A stretch of 64,000 nucleotides of DNA from Lewinellaceae bacterium SD302 (GCA_002591745.1 PDLQ01000007.1:156791-220790), one strand, 5' to 3'. Positions 34,750 through 44,792 are shown, counted from the first letter of the stretch. The notes: generated by a model from the sequence alone, not told the origin. Translations and numbers: made by a program.

Positions 34750-37700
34750 ATGCGCATCCCGTTACTGCTGACGCTTTTTCTATTCACCGCTGGTTTGATA
34801 GCTCAGACCTCACAGGTGAAGTTTGGCAAAAACCGCGTGCAGTACCACGAGGATTTTGCTGACTGGCGGCAGTACGAGTCGGATAATTTCATCACTTACT
34901 GGTACGGGGAAGGCCGTAATATTGGCCAATTGGTGGTGATGTACGCCGAACAGGATTTTGCCGAGATCCAGAATATCCTGGAACACCGGATGAATGAAAA
35001 AGTGCAGTTGATTGTTTACGTAGACATTACGGACGTCAAGCAGAGCAACATCGGTGGAGAGGAGGTTTTTAGCTTGCCGGGCACCCAGAATGCCAACCGC
35101 AGCAGCGGCTACGTAAATGCTACCCAAACGAAATTTCTCGGTAACAAAGCCTTTGTTTACTTCAATGGCGATCATAACGACCTGCGCCGCCAGGTGCGGG
35201 AGGCCGTCTCTTCGGTATACCTGGAGCATATGCTTTTCGGTTCTTCGGTGCAGGAGGTCGTCCAGAATGCACTGTTGATGAATTTGCCGGATTGGTTCAA
35301 ATCCGGCCTGGTTGCTTATCTCGGGGAGCAATGGAATGCTACGCTGGATAATCAATTACGGGGATTACTCAATTCCGGTAAGTACGAGGATTTTCAGGAA
35401 CTGGCCGATGACTACCCCCGTCTGGCCGGCCATGCTTTCTGGTACTATATTTCTCAGAATTATGGAGAACCCACGGTAAGCAGCCTGCTTTATCTGACGC
35501 GCATCAACCGCTCCCTGGAAACCGGGTTCTTGTTTGTGCTGGGCAGTCCTTACCAGACGGTTCTTTTCAACTGGAAAGAATTTTTCAACAGCCGCTACGC
35601 CGATGACCAACGCGGACGCGCTCCGGTCAGCGGGCAGGAAGTAGCAATAAAAAATAAACGTGGCTACCCGATGACCCAGCTCAAAATGAGCCCGGATGGT
35701 CAGAAGATCGCTTACGTGCTGAATGACATCGGCCGCTATTGGGTTTATATCCAGGATATGACGACGGGGGAAAGAAAGAAGGTCTTTCGGGGCGGCCAGC
35801 GCAATCTCTTGCAGGCTACCGACTTCGGTTACCCGCTACTGGCCTGGAACGTAACCAACCAGGAACTGGCCGTAATGTATGAATTTCGCGATGTGCCCAA
35901 GCTTTTACGCTACGACCTGAATACCGAAAAATCAGTAACCGAAGACCTGGGCCCCCAGCTGCAGCGGGTACACAGCATGGAATACGCTAACCCCGGTACT
36001 ATGGTGCTTTCCGCTACCCGGAGTGGCTTTTCGGACATCTATCTCTACTACCCGGCCACCCGCCAATCGGTGCCGATTACGAATGACTTTTTCGATGACC
36101 TGGACGCTATGCCGGTTCGCCTGGGTGGCAACGAAGGGGTAATCTTTGCGAGTAACCGCATCGATACCCTGCTGAGTAACCAGCGACTGGATACTATTTT
36201 GCCAGCTGCCCAGTTCGATCTCTACTACTACGACCTGACCAATAAGATCGGCGAGTTGGTCCGTCTGAGTAACACTCCTTTGGCCGATGAACGCTCTCCG
36301 GTGGCCATCAACGAAAAGTACTTCGCTTATCTCTCCGACGAAAGTGGTATCTACAACCGCTACCGGGGTTACCTGGAGGAATACATCCACCACCTCGACC
36401 AGATCATCACCCTGGAAGACGGTACGGAAATCCGGCTCCACCAAGATAGTAGCCTCGCCGAATTGGATACTTCCCTGATTGAGCGCATTGTCCTCGATAC
36501 CATCATTCGCCAACGAGCCATTACCACGCCGACCACCAATTACGACCAGGGTATGACGGCCCAGAGTTTCGCCGCTCGTCGTGACCGCGGCATTGGCTAC
36601 TTCCGGACCGAAGACGGAGCTAAATTATATCTGCTGAACGTAGATACGTTGAAAACCGCCCGACCCGAACTGACCGCCTATCAGCGCTACGCCTGGCGCA
36701 AGATGGGGATGGTGCCTCCGCAGTTGTCCGGTAGAGAAGTAGGCAGCAGCGAACGAACGCTGCCCGATACGGTGCGTCAAAATACCTCCATCGCTCCTAC
36801 CGATCAAAGCCCGGAAACGGTAGAAGCAGATGCCTACCTATTCCAATCGCGTTTTGAAGAAGTTGCTCCACCACCGCCTCTGGACGGCAGCATTCAAACC
36901 GATGACCCCATCCCCACACCGGTGGATACTTCCCGCGGTGATCTTCCACGGACCATAGTGGCCCAGCCTCCGCCTAACCGACCGCGTCCCAGACCGGTAA
37001 ATGGCAATCTGCGGGGCGAAATGAAGTGGCTGCCCCGCGAAAAAGTTTACCGTTTCCGTCCGGGTAAGATCATTCCTTATCGTACGACATTTCGGGTGAA
37101 TTACCTGAAAACCACGGCGGATAACGATCCCTTATTCGACGGGTTGAATACCTTCTCCGGTAATCCGGATGGCTTCACCCAACAACCGCTGGGTATACTG
37201 GTGAAGGGCAACATTATGGACCTCTTCGAAGACCACGTAATCGAAGGTGGCGTTCGGGTGCCGACATCTTTCAACGGCACCGAATATTTCCTGATCTACC
37301 ACAACCGCCGCAAGCGTTTAGATACTTACTACGCTGCCTACCGCCGTAATCGCCGACGGGAGGAAGGTGGACTGGTCTTTGGCCCACGCCGTATCGACGA
37401 TAATACGCTGCTTGGGCAATTTGGTGTGCGTTATCCACTTGATGTATTCCGTTCCATCCGGGCAACGGCAACCATCCGGCGCGACCGGGTACAGGCTTTG
37501 CCCACGGAGCAAGCTGCCCTGCAGGAACCGGCCTTCCAGCAGCAACGTATCGGGGCCAGACTAGAGTACGTTTTTGATAATACTCTCGACCTGGCCGAGA
37601 ACCTCCGCCAGGGCACCCGCTACAAGATCTATGCCGACGCTTACAAAAGCTTTAATATTAGCTTTGACGAAGATGGTGATAGCGGTTTTGAGCCAGGTAT

Positions 37701-38325
37701 GCTGGGCGTGATCGGCGCGGATTTCCGACATTATCAGCGACTGGACAAGCTAAGTATCTTTGCTTTACGCTTCGCCGGAGCGACTAATTTTGGTGCTCAG
37801 AAAATCCTCTATTACCTGGGAGGTGCTGATAACAGCCTGAGCCTGAACTTTAATAATGCCATCCCGACACCAACGCCTGCCAATGGGAATTTCGTCTTCC
37901 AGGACCTGGCGAATCCGTTACGGGGGTTTGACATCAATAGCCGCAATGGTTCTTCTTACGTACTGGGGAACGCCGAACTAAGGGTGCCGGCCTTCCGCTA
38001 CTTGTTCAAGCGCATCAATTCTTCCCTGATCCGCAATTTCCAGCTGGTCGGTTTCTTTGATATCGGTACTGCCTGGATCGGCGACAGTCCTTTCAGTTCC
38101 GACAACCCCGTTAATGTATCTAATTACCCTGATCTGGGAACTCCCAACCCTGGTCCGGTGACCGTCGAGGTGACTCGCTTTCGGGAGCCCATCATTTATG
38201 GTTACGGAGTCGGTGCCCGTACGTCATTGTTCGGCTACTTCATTCGCGTGGACTACGGCTGGGGTGTGGAAACGGAAACGGTGAACCCCGGGAAGTGGCA
38301 TTTGAGCCTTGGCTACGATTTTTAG
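34750..38325 (+). CDS. Large envelope protein: peptidase-like region, TolB-like propeller, outer-membrane barrel
   Basis: This is 1191 residues from ATG 34750 (MRIPLLLTLFLFTAGLIAQ signal peptide). Upstream in-frame starts would overlap the divergent gene. Residues about 90-260 contain HRMNEKVQLIVYV and LMNLPDWFKSGLVAYLGEQWN, resembling the gluzincin-like (peptidase MA) domain but without a clear HExxH. Residues about 290-550 contain TolB/WD-like blades (QLKMSPDGQKIAYVLNDIG, GNEGVIFASNRIDT, YFAYLSDESGIYNRY). A proline-rich linker near 700-770 leads to a C-terminal barrel of about 400 residues, ending WHLSLGYDF with the terminal phenylalanine expected of outer-membrane proteins. I infer an outer-membrane assembly or secretion-accessory role. 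No close named homologue is recognised. Confidence 0.75.
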   Translation: MRIPLLLTLFLFTAGLIAQTSQVKFGKNRVQYHEDFADWRQYESDNFITYWYGEGRNIGQLVVMYAEQDFAEIQNILEHRMNEKVQLIVYVDITDVKQSNIGGEEVFSLPGTQNANRSSGYVNATQTKFLGNKAFVYFNGDHNDLRRQVREAVSSVYLEHMLFGSSVQEVVQNALLMNLPDWFKSGLVAYLGEQWNATLDNQLRGLLNSGKYEDFQELADDYPRLAGHAFWYYISQNYGEPTVSSLLYLTRINRSLETGFLFVLGSPYQTVLFNWKEFFNSRYADDQRGRAPVSGQEVAIKNKRGYPMTQLKMSPDGQKIAYVLNDIGRYWVYIQDMTTGERKKVFRGGQRNLLQATDFGYPLLAWNVTNQELAVMYEFRDVPKLLRYDLNTEKSVTEDLGPQLQRVHSMEYANPGTMVLSATRSGFSDIYLYYPATRQSVPITNDFFDDLDAMPVRLGGNEGVIFASNRIDTLLSNQRLDTILPAAQFDLYYYDLTNKIGELVRLSNTPLADERSPVAINEKYFAYLSDESGIYNRYRGYLEEYIHHLDQIITLEDGTEIRLHQDSSLAELDTSLIERIVLDTIIRQRAITTPTTNYDQGMTAQSFAARRDRGIGYFRTEDGAKLYLLNVDTLKTARPELTAYQRYAWRKMGMVPPQLSGREVGSSERTLPDTVRQNTSIAPTDQSPETVEADAYLFQSRFEEVAPPPPLDGSIQTDDPIPTPVDTSRGDLPRTIVAQPPPNRPRPRPVNGNLRGEMKWLPREKVYRFRPGKIIPYRTTFRVNYLKTTADNDPLFDGLNTFSGNPDGFTQQPLGILVKGNIMDLFEDHVIEGGVRVPTSFNGTEYFLIYHNRRKRLDTYYAAYRRNRRREEGGLVFGPRRIDDNTLLGQFGVRYPLDVFRSIRATATIRRDRVQALPTEQAALQEPAFQQQRIGARLEYVFDNTLDLAENLRQGTRYKIYADAYKSFNISFDEDGDSGFEPGMLGVIGADFRHYQRLDKLSIFALRFAGATNFGAQKILYYLGGADNSLSLNFNNAIPTPTPANGNFVFQDLANPLRGFDINSRNGSSYVLGNAELRVPAFRYLFKRINSSLIRNFQLVGFFDIGTAWIGDSPFSSDNPVNVSNYPDLGTPNPGPVTVEVTRFREPIIYGYGVGARTSLFGYFIRVDYGWGVETETVNPGKWHLSLGYDF

Positions 38326-38575
38326 GTAGGCGCTCGGCTTCGCCTCGCTTATAAACGGGCTACGCCCTTGTGGACGTCGTTACACGATTTCTGGACGGGC
38401 TGCGCCCTTTTGGTAGACTGATATCGAAAAACAGAGCTTTGTCTTTCGAGGTCGGTCATCCACAAGCAAGGAACGAGCGTCCACTAGATCGCTTCAGCGA
38501 GCGTCCAAAAGGCCAAAGCCCGCCCAATAGCGCGAAGCGCGTCTAGGAGCGAGGAACGAGCGTCTGCCTGACTCG
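38326..38575. repeat. Long palindromic intergenic element (REP/BIME-like)
   Basis: This fills most of the 306-bp gap before the permease gene. Several short perfect hairpins (GGGC-TAC-GCCC, GGGC-TGC-GCCC, CGCG-AA-GCGCG-like) are nested in a larger imperfect palindrome. The stretch at 38389-38415 (GGACGGGCTGCGCCCTTTTGG) pairs with 38505-38527 (CCAAAAGGCC...GCCCGCCC). The outer CTCGGCTTCGCCTCGCT pairs with AGCGAGGAACGAGCG. It has no coding frame. It is typical of palindromic repeats that accumulate after operons, but I have no second full copy in this window. Confidence 0.55.
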
Positions 38576-38616
38576 CCCGTTCATCGAAAAATCAAAATCA
38601 ATCTTTTCTTTCCGAT

Positions 38617-38624
38617 TACCTTAG
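38617..38624 (+). promoter_or_regulatory. Promoter -7 box TACCTTAG
   Basis: The same octamer plus C as at 19945 (other strand), here eight bases before the ATG at 38632, implying an almost leaderless mRNA. Confidence 0.55.
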
Positions 38625-38631
38625 CAGAGCT

Positions 38632-39867
38632 ATGGGATTACTCGAAAATATAAAGGTGGCTTTCGGCAGTGTATGGGCCAACTGGTTGCGTGCCGTACTG
38701 ACGATGGTCATAATCGCCTTCGGCATCATGGCCCTGGTGGGTATCCTGACGGCTATCGATGCGGCCATCTACTCACTTTCTTCCAATCTGTCCAGTGTCG
38801 GGGCCAATACCTTTAGCGTAGAGCAGGTACGGTTGGAGGTGCAGGGCAATCGCCGGGGACGCGGCAAACGCTCGGACCCTTTTTCCTACGACCAGGCGAC
38901 GCTGTTCATGGATAACTATAAATTCCCCGCCGACGTGAGCGTCTCCTTCTTTGGCAAGGGAACGGCCGTGGCCAGCTACGAGAAAAGAGAGACCAACCCC
39001 AATACCATCGTAATGGGAGCTACGGCCAATTACTTGAAAGCCAAGGGATACGAGATGTCTGCCGGTCGAAATTTCACACCCCGTGAGGCGGCGGAAGGCG
39101 GGCTGATCGCGGTGATCGGCTCCGACTTGGTAGACGAACTTTTCAACGGTAAGACCGAGTTTGCTATCGGCAAAACCGTCAGTACCGGTGATTTACGATT
39201 AAAGGTAATCGGAGTTACCGCGGTCCGAGGTTCCAGTTTCAACCAGAGCCAGGACCGCCGCATCATTATGCCACTGCAAACGGCCAAACGGTTTTACGGT
39301 AGCAGCGGTACGAATTACACGATTTTAGTAGCGGTTAAAGACCCCACCCAAATTGAAGCGGCCATGGCAGAAGCCACGGTAACCATGCGTAATGTGAGGA
39401 AACTGAAAGCGGGGGAGGCCAACGATTTTGAATTGGAGTCCAGCGGAAATTTGGTCGATATCATTAAAGACAATACCGTCGCTCTGCGGTTGGCAGCCAT
39501 CAGTATCGGTCTAATGACCCTGCTGGGTGCCGCTATCGGCCTGATGAACATCATGCTCGTCTCGGTTACCGAGCGCACCCGTGAGATCGGGGTGCGCAAA
39601 GCCCTGGGGGCCACCAGCCGGAATATTCTCACCCAATTTTTGGTGGAGGCGACTTTAATTTGCCAGATCGGAGGCATTTTGGGCATCTTGCTGGGGGTCC
39701 TGGCCGGAAACGTGGTCATTGTCTTTACCGGTGGTACTTTTCTGATTCCCTGGGCCTGGATCTTTCTGGCACTGGTAGTCTGTATGGCCGTAGGTTTACT
39801 TGCCGGTATCTATCCCGCGCTGCGTGCCGCTCAACTGGACCCCATCGAGAGTCTGCGCTACGAGTAA
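38632..39867 (+). CDS. MacB-like ABC transporter permease
   Basis: This 411-residue membrane protein has one N-terminal helix (about 20-45), a large periplasmic MacB-PCD domain (about 50-265) and three C-terminal helices (FtsX domain, about 285-400) with the motif VTERTREIGVRKALGATSRNIL. Its partner ATPase is not adjacent in this window and may lie elsewhere. Proteins of this type work in lipoprotein release, peptide or toxin efflux, or mechanotransmission. The start fits the promoter eight bases upstream. The final LDPIESLRYE is the usual end of this family. Confidence 0.88.
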   Translation: MGLLENIKVAFGSVWANWLRAVLTMVIIAFGIMALVGILTAIDAAIYSLSSNLSSVGANTFSVEQVRLEVQGNRRGRGKRSDPFSYDQATLFMDNYKFPADVSVSFFGKGTAVASYEKRETNPNTIVMGATANYLKAKGYEMSAGRNFTPREAAEGGLIAVIGSDLVDELFNGKTEFAIGKTVSTGDLRLKVIGVTAVRGSSFNQSQDRRIIMPLQTAKRFYGSSGTNYTILVAVKDPTQIEAAMAEATVTMRNVRKLKAGEANDFELESSGNLVDIIKDNTVALRLAAISIGLMTLLGAAIGLMNIMLVSVTERTREIGVRKALGATSRNILTQFLVEATLICQIGGILGILLGVLAGNVVIVFTGGTFLIPWAWIFLALVVCMAVGLLAGIYPALRAAQLDPIESLRYE

Positions 39868-39871
39868 AGCA

Positions 39872-39888
39872 TTGCTACTTTGGCAGCC
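39872..39888 (+). repeat. Dispersed motif copy, 2-nt spacer class
   Basis: TTGCTACTTTG, GC, AGCC, beginning four bases after the stop of the permease gene. It faces the copy at 40094-40110 about 205 bp away. Confidence 0.8.
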
Positions 39889-39998
39889 CAGATAATTGTT
39901 GCAAATTGCAGGAACTCTCACATCAGTAATTTGCCGGCACTCTTCGTACCCATCATGATACGGGAAGAGCCGGTAAGGAACTAATTTTCCCCGCAACG

Positions 39999-41708
39999 AT
40001 GATCGCCACTTCCACCACCACCAGTTTTCAGGATTTTGAATACGTAAGACCCGATCTGGAGTCCCTCGAAAAAGAATTTCGGGAGGTTTTGGGGGCTATC
40101 AAAGTAGCAAAGTCATTGGCTGACGCGAAACAAGGCATTTTGGCGATCGACCAGCTGCGAGGCCGGATCGCAACGATGTCCAACATCTGCCATATTCGCT
40201 ATACCATCAATACCAAAGACGAGTTTTACGCCGCCGAAAAAGACTGGGGGGATCAGCATTATCCCGCTACCGAAGCCTGGAAAAAAGATTTCTACGAACT
40301 ACTGCTCAACCATCCGTTACGGGCGGAACTGGAAGCGGAATTCGGCCAGCAGCTCTTTAAAATTGCGGAACTGAGCATGGTGACCTTCCGGCCCGAAATT
40401 CTACCCGATTTACAGCAGGAAAATAAGCTGAGCAGCGAATTCGTGCAGTTGAAGGCCAGTGCCGAAATAGAACTGGACGGAGAAACCTACAACCTGTCTC
40501 AGATTCATACAAAAGAGATTGACCCTGACCGTGCTATCCGTCGCCGCGCCGCTAAAGCAAAGTGGCGATGGTACGCCGAAAAGCAGGATGAGTTGGACGG
40601 AATTTTCGACGGACTGGTGAAGACCCGAACCGCCGCCGCCCGCTCTCTGGGCTTCGATAATTTTGTGGAACTGGGCTACGCCAGAATGTTGCGGACAGAC
40701 TATAACGAGCAGATGGTCAAGCAGTTCCGTCGGCAAGTCGTGGAGCACATCGTACCCTTGGCCAACCAACTCTACGAGCGACAACGTGAACGCTTGGGCC
40801 TGGAAGAACTACACTATTATGACGAAAACTTTCGCTTTCCGGGCGGCAACCCCAAACCACAGGGGCCACCGGACTGGATACTGGATCAGGCCCGCGGTAT
40901 GTACGACGAACTGGCCCCCGAAACCAGTCAGTTTTTCCGCCTCCTGGAAGATCGTAATTTGATGGATGTGGTGGCCAAAGACGGTAAGGCCACTGGCGGC
41001 TATTGTACCTACATCAGCGACCACGGCGCGCCCTTCATTTTTAGTAATTTCAACGGTACCAGCGGCGATATCGATGTTTTGACCCACGAATTTGGTCACG
41101 CCTTCCAGGTGTACAGCAGCCGCCATTTGAAACCGCTGGAATACAACTGGCCGACCTACGAAGCCTGTGAAATTCACAGCATGTCGATGGAGTTCTTTAC
41201 CTACCCCTGGATGGATAAATTCTTTGGGCCAGACAGTGAAAAATACTACTTCAGTCATCTGGCGGGAGCGGTTCGTTTCATCCCCTACGGTGTAGCGGTC
41301 GATGAGTTTCAGCACCGTATCTATGCCGAACCGGACCTGAGCCCCGCCCAGCGCCACGCGGTTTGGAGAGAACTGGAAGAAAAATACCTGCCTCACCGAA
41401 ATTATGCCGGTAACGAATTCCTGGAACAAGGAGCTTTCTGGATTCGCCAGAACCATATTTTTAGTGCTCCGTTTTACTACATCGACTACTGCCTCGCGCA
41501 AATTTGTGCCTTCCAGTTCTGGGCCCGGGATCGTCAGGATCATTCTTCGGCGTGGAACGACTACCTGCGTTTGTGTAAGGCCGGTGGCTCGAAAAGCTTC
41601 CTGGGTCTGGTGAAACTGGCTGGATTAAAGAGCCCATTTGCCGCAGGAACGGTAGAACAAACTTTGGGTGTAGTCAGGGAAGAGTTGAACGCGGTGAATG
41701 GCTTCTAA
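39999..41708 (+). CDS. M3-family oligoendopeptidase
   Basis: This 569-residue cytoplasmic zinc peptidase (thimet/oligoendopeptidase F type) has the active site H363-EFG-H367 in DVLTHEFGHAF and the third ligand in the following EACEIHSMSMEFF helix. The length and the mostly helical N-terminal half fit the M3 family, which trims short peptides. It has no signal peptide. A dispersed-motif copy lies inside it on the opposite strand (40094-40110), within the codons for AIKVAKS. It is likely to be its own transcription unit; the next gene begins 123 bp downstream. Confidence 0.9.
   Translation: MIATSTTTSFQDFEYVRPDLESLEKEFREVLGAIKVAKSLADAKQGILAIDQLRGRIATMSNICHIRYTINTKDEFYAAEKDWGDQHYPATEAWKKDFYELLLNHPLRAELEAEFGQQLFKIAELSMVTFRPEILPDLQQENKLSSEFVQLKASAEIELDGETYNLSQIHTKEIDPDRAIRRRAAKAKWRWYAEKQDELDGIFDGLVKTRTAAARSLGFDNFVELGYARMLRTDYNEQMVKQFRRQVVEHIVPLANQLYERQRERLGLEELHYYDENFRFPGGNPKPQGPPDWILDQARGMYDELAPETSQFFRLLEDRNLMDVVAKDGKATGGYCTYISDHGAPFIFSNFNGTSGDIDVLTHEFGHAFQVYSSRHLKPLEYNWPTYEACEIHSMSMEFFTYPWMDKFFGPDSEKYYFSHLAGAVRFIPYGVAVDEFQHRIYAEPDLSPAQRHAVWRELEEKYLPHRNYAGNEFLEQGAFWIRQNHIFSAPFYYIDYCLAQICAFQFWARDRQDHSSAWNDYLRLCKAGGSKSFLGLVKLAGLKSPFAAGTVEQTLGVVREELNAVNGF
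40094..40110 (-). repeat. Dispersed motif copy antisense within the peptidase gene
   Basis: Minus strand TTGCTACTTTG, AT, AGCC. Here the motif is antisense to the gene, unlike the copies in neuB and the hydrolase. It forms an inverted pair with 39872-39888. Confidence 0.75.
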
Positions 41709-41792
41709 ACGAGTTCGCCTCGAATACGTTTTGCTTTAGCCCGCCAAATGGCTAATGACCATCCAAGTTCAGTTCACGCCGTCCAAATATTT

Positions 41793-41808
41793 GCTACTTT
41801 GAAGCCAC
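41793..41808 (+). repeat. Dispersed motif copy, 1-nt spacer class
   Basis: TTGCTACTTTG, A, AGCC, lying 23 bases before the ATG of the esterase gene, the only copy at a clearly promoter-like distance in the sense orientation. Confidence 0.8.
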
Positions 41809-41830
41809 CAAAACCAAGCTGCCAACATCG

Positions 41831-43753
41831 ATGAAGTATTTAATAACACTGCTAATACTGTCTTGCAATTGTCTGTCAAACAGTACGAACGCCCAAACGC
41901 TGAGTTTTTTCGAGACTTTTACGGACCACGCCGTACTACAGCGGAACGTCGATCACCCGATCTGGGGCTGGGCCGAACCGAAGGCCAAAGTGACCCTTAC
42001 GTTCAAAGGGGAAGAATTCAAGACGAAAGCTGATGAAAATGGGAAGTGGATGTTGAAATTACCCGCTCAGCCAGTTGGTGGACCCCACGTGATGATTGCA
42101 CGGACCAAAGAAGACCGGGCGGAAATCTCCGACCTGTATTTCGGAGACGTTTACCTGCTTTCCGGCCAGTCGAATATGGAGTGGCAATTGCGGCATAGTG
42201 ACCTTGACGATAGCCGCTCCAAGAAGATCGCCGATCCAATGATTCGGGAAATAAAGGTAGCACGGAGCTACTCGGATTCTCCCGAAGATCATTTAGAACT
42301 GGACGCTCCCTGGAGGCCGGGAGCCGCTGAGCATATTCGCGAATTCAGTGCAGTAGGTAGTTACTTTGCCCATTATCTGCGGGAAGAAGTGAATGTACCC
42401 ATCGGCCTGCTTCACAGCAGTTGGGGAGGCAGCAGGATCGAACCCTGGATGTCTGCCGAACTCTTCGGGGCCGAAGCAGTGGACCGGATGAATGAAAGGG
42501 ACAAACGTCAAAAGATAGGCTTGTCCACCTATGCCCGCGATTTCAAAACGGATGCGAGCCCACCCAAGCAAGATCAAGGGGAGGAACTCGGCTACCTGGA
42601 TGACAATACGGACTATACGAAATGGCCCACCATTCCCGTGCCGGGTCTCTGGGAAGTCAATGGCTACCCCTACGTGGACGGCCATTTTTACCTGGTCCGT
42701 TACTTCGAACTTACGCCCGAACAGGCCGCCAATCAGGCTACTCTGGAACTGGGTAAAATCGACGATAGCGACTGGACCTACCTCAACGGTGAAAAAGTCG
42801 GTGAAATGTACGCTTCTTACGCCGATGACCGGATTTATAAGATCAAAAAAGGGATGCTCAAAGCAGGGCGGAACACGCTGCTCGTGCGGGTGGAAGATAC
42901 CGGTGGCGGTGGTGGACTTTATTCGGAGCCGGAGGTGCTTCGCTTGCGCACCGCAAAGGGGGAAATTCCGCTGGCCGGGAACTGGCATTACCAGATCGGC
43001 AGCTGGCGGGTAGACGAACAGCCAAATCAGGTGGCAAATATCCTTTACAATAAGATGATTGCACCCCTGAAAGGAATGCCTCTCAGCGGGGTGTTATGGT
43101 ACCAGGGGGAATCGAATTCGGGGAAGAATGATGCTTTGGCCTACGCCGAGCTGTTCCAGCAATTGATCACTTCCTGGCGGGAGTACTTTGATCGTCCGGA
43201 TCTGCCCTTTTATTGGGTGCAGTTGGCCAATTTCAAAGCCGCTCAGGAGACACCCGACGAAACGGGGTGGGGCCATATCCGCGCCAGCCAAACGGCTGCT
43301 CTGGAATTGCAGAACACGGGCGAGGCCGTAATTACCGACATTGGCGAAGCCGATGATATCCACCCCCGCAACAAATGGGAGGTGGGCCGTCGCCTGTCGC
43401 TCCATGCCTTGAAAAATATCTATGGGAAACCAATGGTGGCGGCTAGTCCGAAAGTAACCAGCGCCGTCCGCGAGGGAGATCGGGTGCGTCTGTACCTGGA
43501 CACGGACGGAAGTGCGCTGGAAGTACGCAACGACCGCTACGGCTACCCCCGTGGTTTCGTTTATCGCAATCAGCGAGGTGACTGGAAATGGGCTCCGGCT
43601 GCTCTGGAAAATGGTCAGGTGATCGTGGTCACTCCACGCGACGGTGATCGCATTACCGCCGTTCGCTACGCTTTCGCCGACAACCCTACTGATGCTAATG
43701 TATTCAACAAAGAAGGGCTGCCACTTACTCCGTTCAGTCTTGAAATAGAATAA
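41831..43753 (+). CDS. Sialate O-acetylesterase-like SGNH esterase
   Basis: This 640-residue exported enzyme has a signal peptide (about 1-22). An N-terminal beta domain is followed by the SGNH hydrolase core with the nucleophile S113 in LLSGQSNMEWQL, HSSWGGSRIEPW, WYQGESNSG and the Asp/His pair in DDIHPRNKWEVGRR (about 508-511). A jelly-roll insertion (about 255-390, with WTYLNGEKVG) interrupts the core, as in the long bacterial members of this family. It removes O-acetyl groups from sialic acids or from plant and algal glycans. Its presence near a sialic-type synthesis locus may be coincidence, since it is in a separate unit 34 kb away. Confidence 0.88.
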   Translation: MKYLITLLILSCNCLSNSTNAQTLSFFETFTDHAVLQRNVDHPIWGWAEPKAKVTLTFKGEEFKTKADENGKWMLKLPAQPVGGPHVMIARTKEDRAEISDLYFGDVYLLSGQSNMEWQLRHSDLDDSRSKKIADPMIREIKVARSYSDSPEDHLELDAPWRPGAAEHIREFSAVGSYFAHYLREEVNVPIGLLHSSWGGSRIEPWMSAELFGAEAVDRMNERDKRQKIGLSTYARDFKTDASPPKQDQGEELGYLDDNTDYTKWPTIPVPGLWEVNGYPYVDGHFYLVRYFELTPEQAANQATLELGKIDDSDWTYLNGEKVGEMYASYADDRIYKIKKGMLKAGRNTLLVRVEDTGGGGGLYSEPEVLRLRTAKGEIPLAGNWHYQIGSWRVDEQPNQVANILYNKMIAPLKGMPLSGVLWYQGESNSGKNDALAYAELFQQLITSWREYFDRPDLPFYWVQLANFKAAQETPDETGWGHIRASQTAALELQNTGEAVITDIGEADDIHPRNKWEVGRRLSLHALKNIYGKPMVAASPKVTSAVREGDRVRLYLDTDGSALEVRNDRYGYPRGFVYRNQRGDWKWAPAALENGQVIVVTPRDGDRITAVRYAFADNPTDANVFNKEGLPLTPFSLEIE

Positions 43754-43755
43754 AT

Positions 43756-44739
43756 ATGAAAGCCATTCAATTCGATGCCCCCGGCGGGCCGGATGTTCTT
43801 TACATCGGTGAGTACGAGGCTCCGCAACCTGGCCCCGGTCAGGTATTGGTGCACATAGCTGCCACCGCCCTCAATCGGGCCGATTTAATCCAGCGACGGG
43901 GCAAATATCCCGTTCCGGCGGGCCAAAGTCCACTCCTGGGTCTGGAAATGGCTGGTACGGTGATTGAAACCGGTACCGACGTAACCGATTTTGAGATTGG
44001 CGACAACGTCTGCGCGCTGATGAACGGCGGCGGCTACGCCCAATTGGCGGTGGTCGATCAGGAAATGCTGCTGCGGCTACCCGGCAACCTGTCATTCACC
44101 AAGGCCGCGGCAATCCCGGAGGTCTTTCTCACGGCTTACCAGGCGTTACACTTCATTGCCGATCTGCAGAAAGGTGAGCAGGTGCTCATTCACGCCGGCG
44201 GAAGCGGGGTAGGTACAGCCGCTATTCAGCTTTGCCGGCTGGCGGGAGCTACGCCAATTGTCACGGCCAGCGGCGGTAAGCACGAGCGACTAAAAGAAAT
44301 TGGCGCGGCTCACTGCATCGATTATAAAAAGGAAAATTTTGCGGAGAGGGTCAAGGAAATAACTGACGGACAGGGAGTTAACGTACTGTTGGACTTCGTG
44401 GGGGGCAGCTACTTCGCACAGAATCTGGACGCTCTTGCCCTGGAAGGGCGTATGGTCTGTCTCGGTTTTTTGGGTGGCTTCAATGTAGCAGCGCTTAATC
44501 TGGCGCCCATTCTACGCAAACGGCTGCGTATTGAAGGGACTACTCTCCGGGCCCGCTCCCAAGCTTATAAGTACGAATTGACGGCCGGCTTCCGCCGCGA
44601 TTGCTGGCCTGCTTTCGTCGATCGAAAATTGCGGGCCGTAGTCGACACGATCTACGATTGGGAAGAAGTGGACGACGCTCATCGCTACATGGAAAGCAAT
44701 GCCAATCTGGGTAAGATCGTCCTGACGATCGGGGAATAA
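43756..44739 (+). CDS. NAD(P)H quinone oxidoreductase (zinc-independent MDR family)
   Basis: This 327-residue medium-chain reductase has a GroES-like N-terminal domain with PGPGQVLVHIAATALNRAD (27-45) and RRGKYP, and a Rossmann domain with the NADPH loop HAGGSGVGTAAIQL (about 145-158). The zinc-ligand pattern of alcohol dehydrogenases is lacking. It resembles PIG3/TP53I3-type quinone oxidoreductases (LEMAGTVIETG). The gene starts two bases after the esterase stop, so they are co-transcribed, with no obvious metabolic link. Confidence 0.88.
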   Translation: MKAIQFDAPGGPDVLYIGEYEAPQPGPGQVLVHIAATALNRADLIQRRGKYPVPAGQSPLLGLEMAGTVIETGTDVTDFEIGDNVCALMNGGGYAQLAVVDQEMLLRLPGNLSFTKAAAIPEVFLTAYQALHFIADLQKGEQVLIHAGGSGVGTAAIQLCRLAGATPIVTASGGKHERLKEIGAAHCIDYKKENFAERVKEITDGQGVNVLLDFVGGSYFAQNLDALALEGRMVCLGFLGGFNVAALNLAPILRKRLRIEGTTLRARSQAYKYELTAGFRRDCWPAFVDRKLRAVVDTIYDWEEVDDAHRYMESNANLGKIVLTIGE

Positions 44740-44792
44740 ACATGTCGTGAATCGGCTACGTTACAGCGATAAAACAATAAAACAACCGATCT

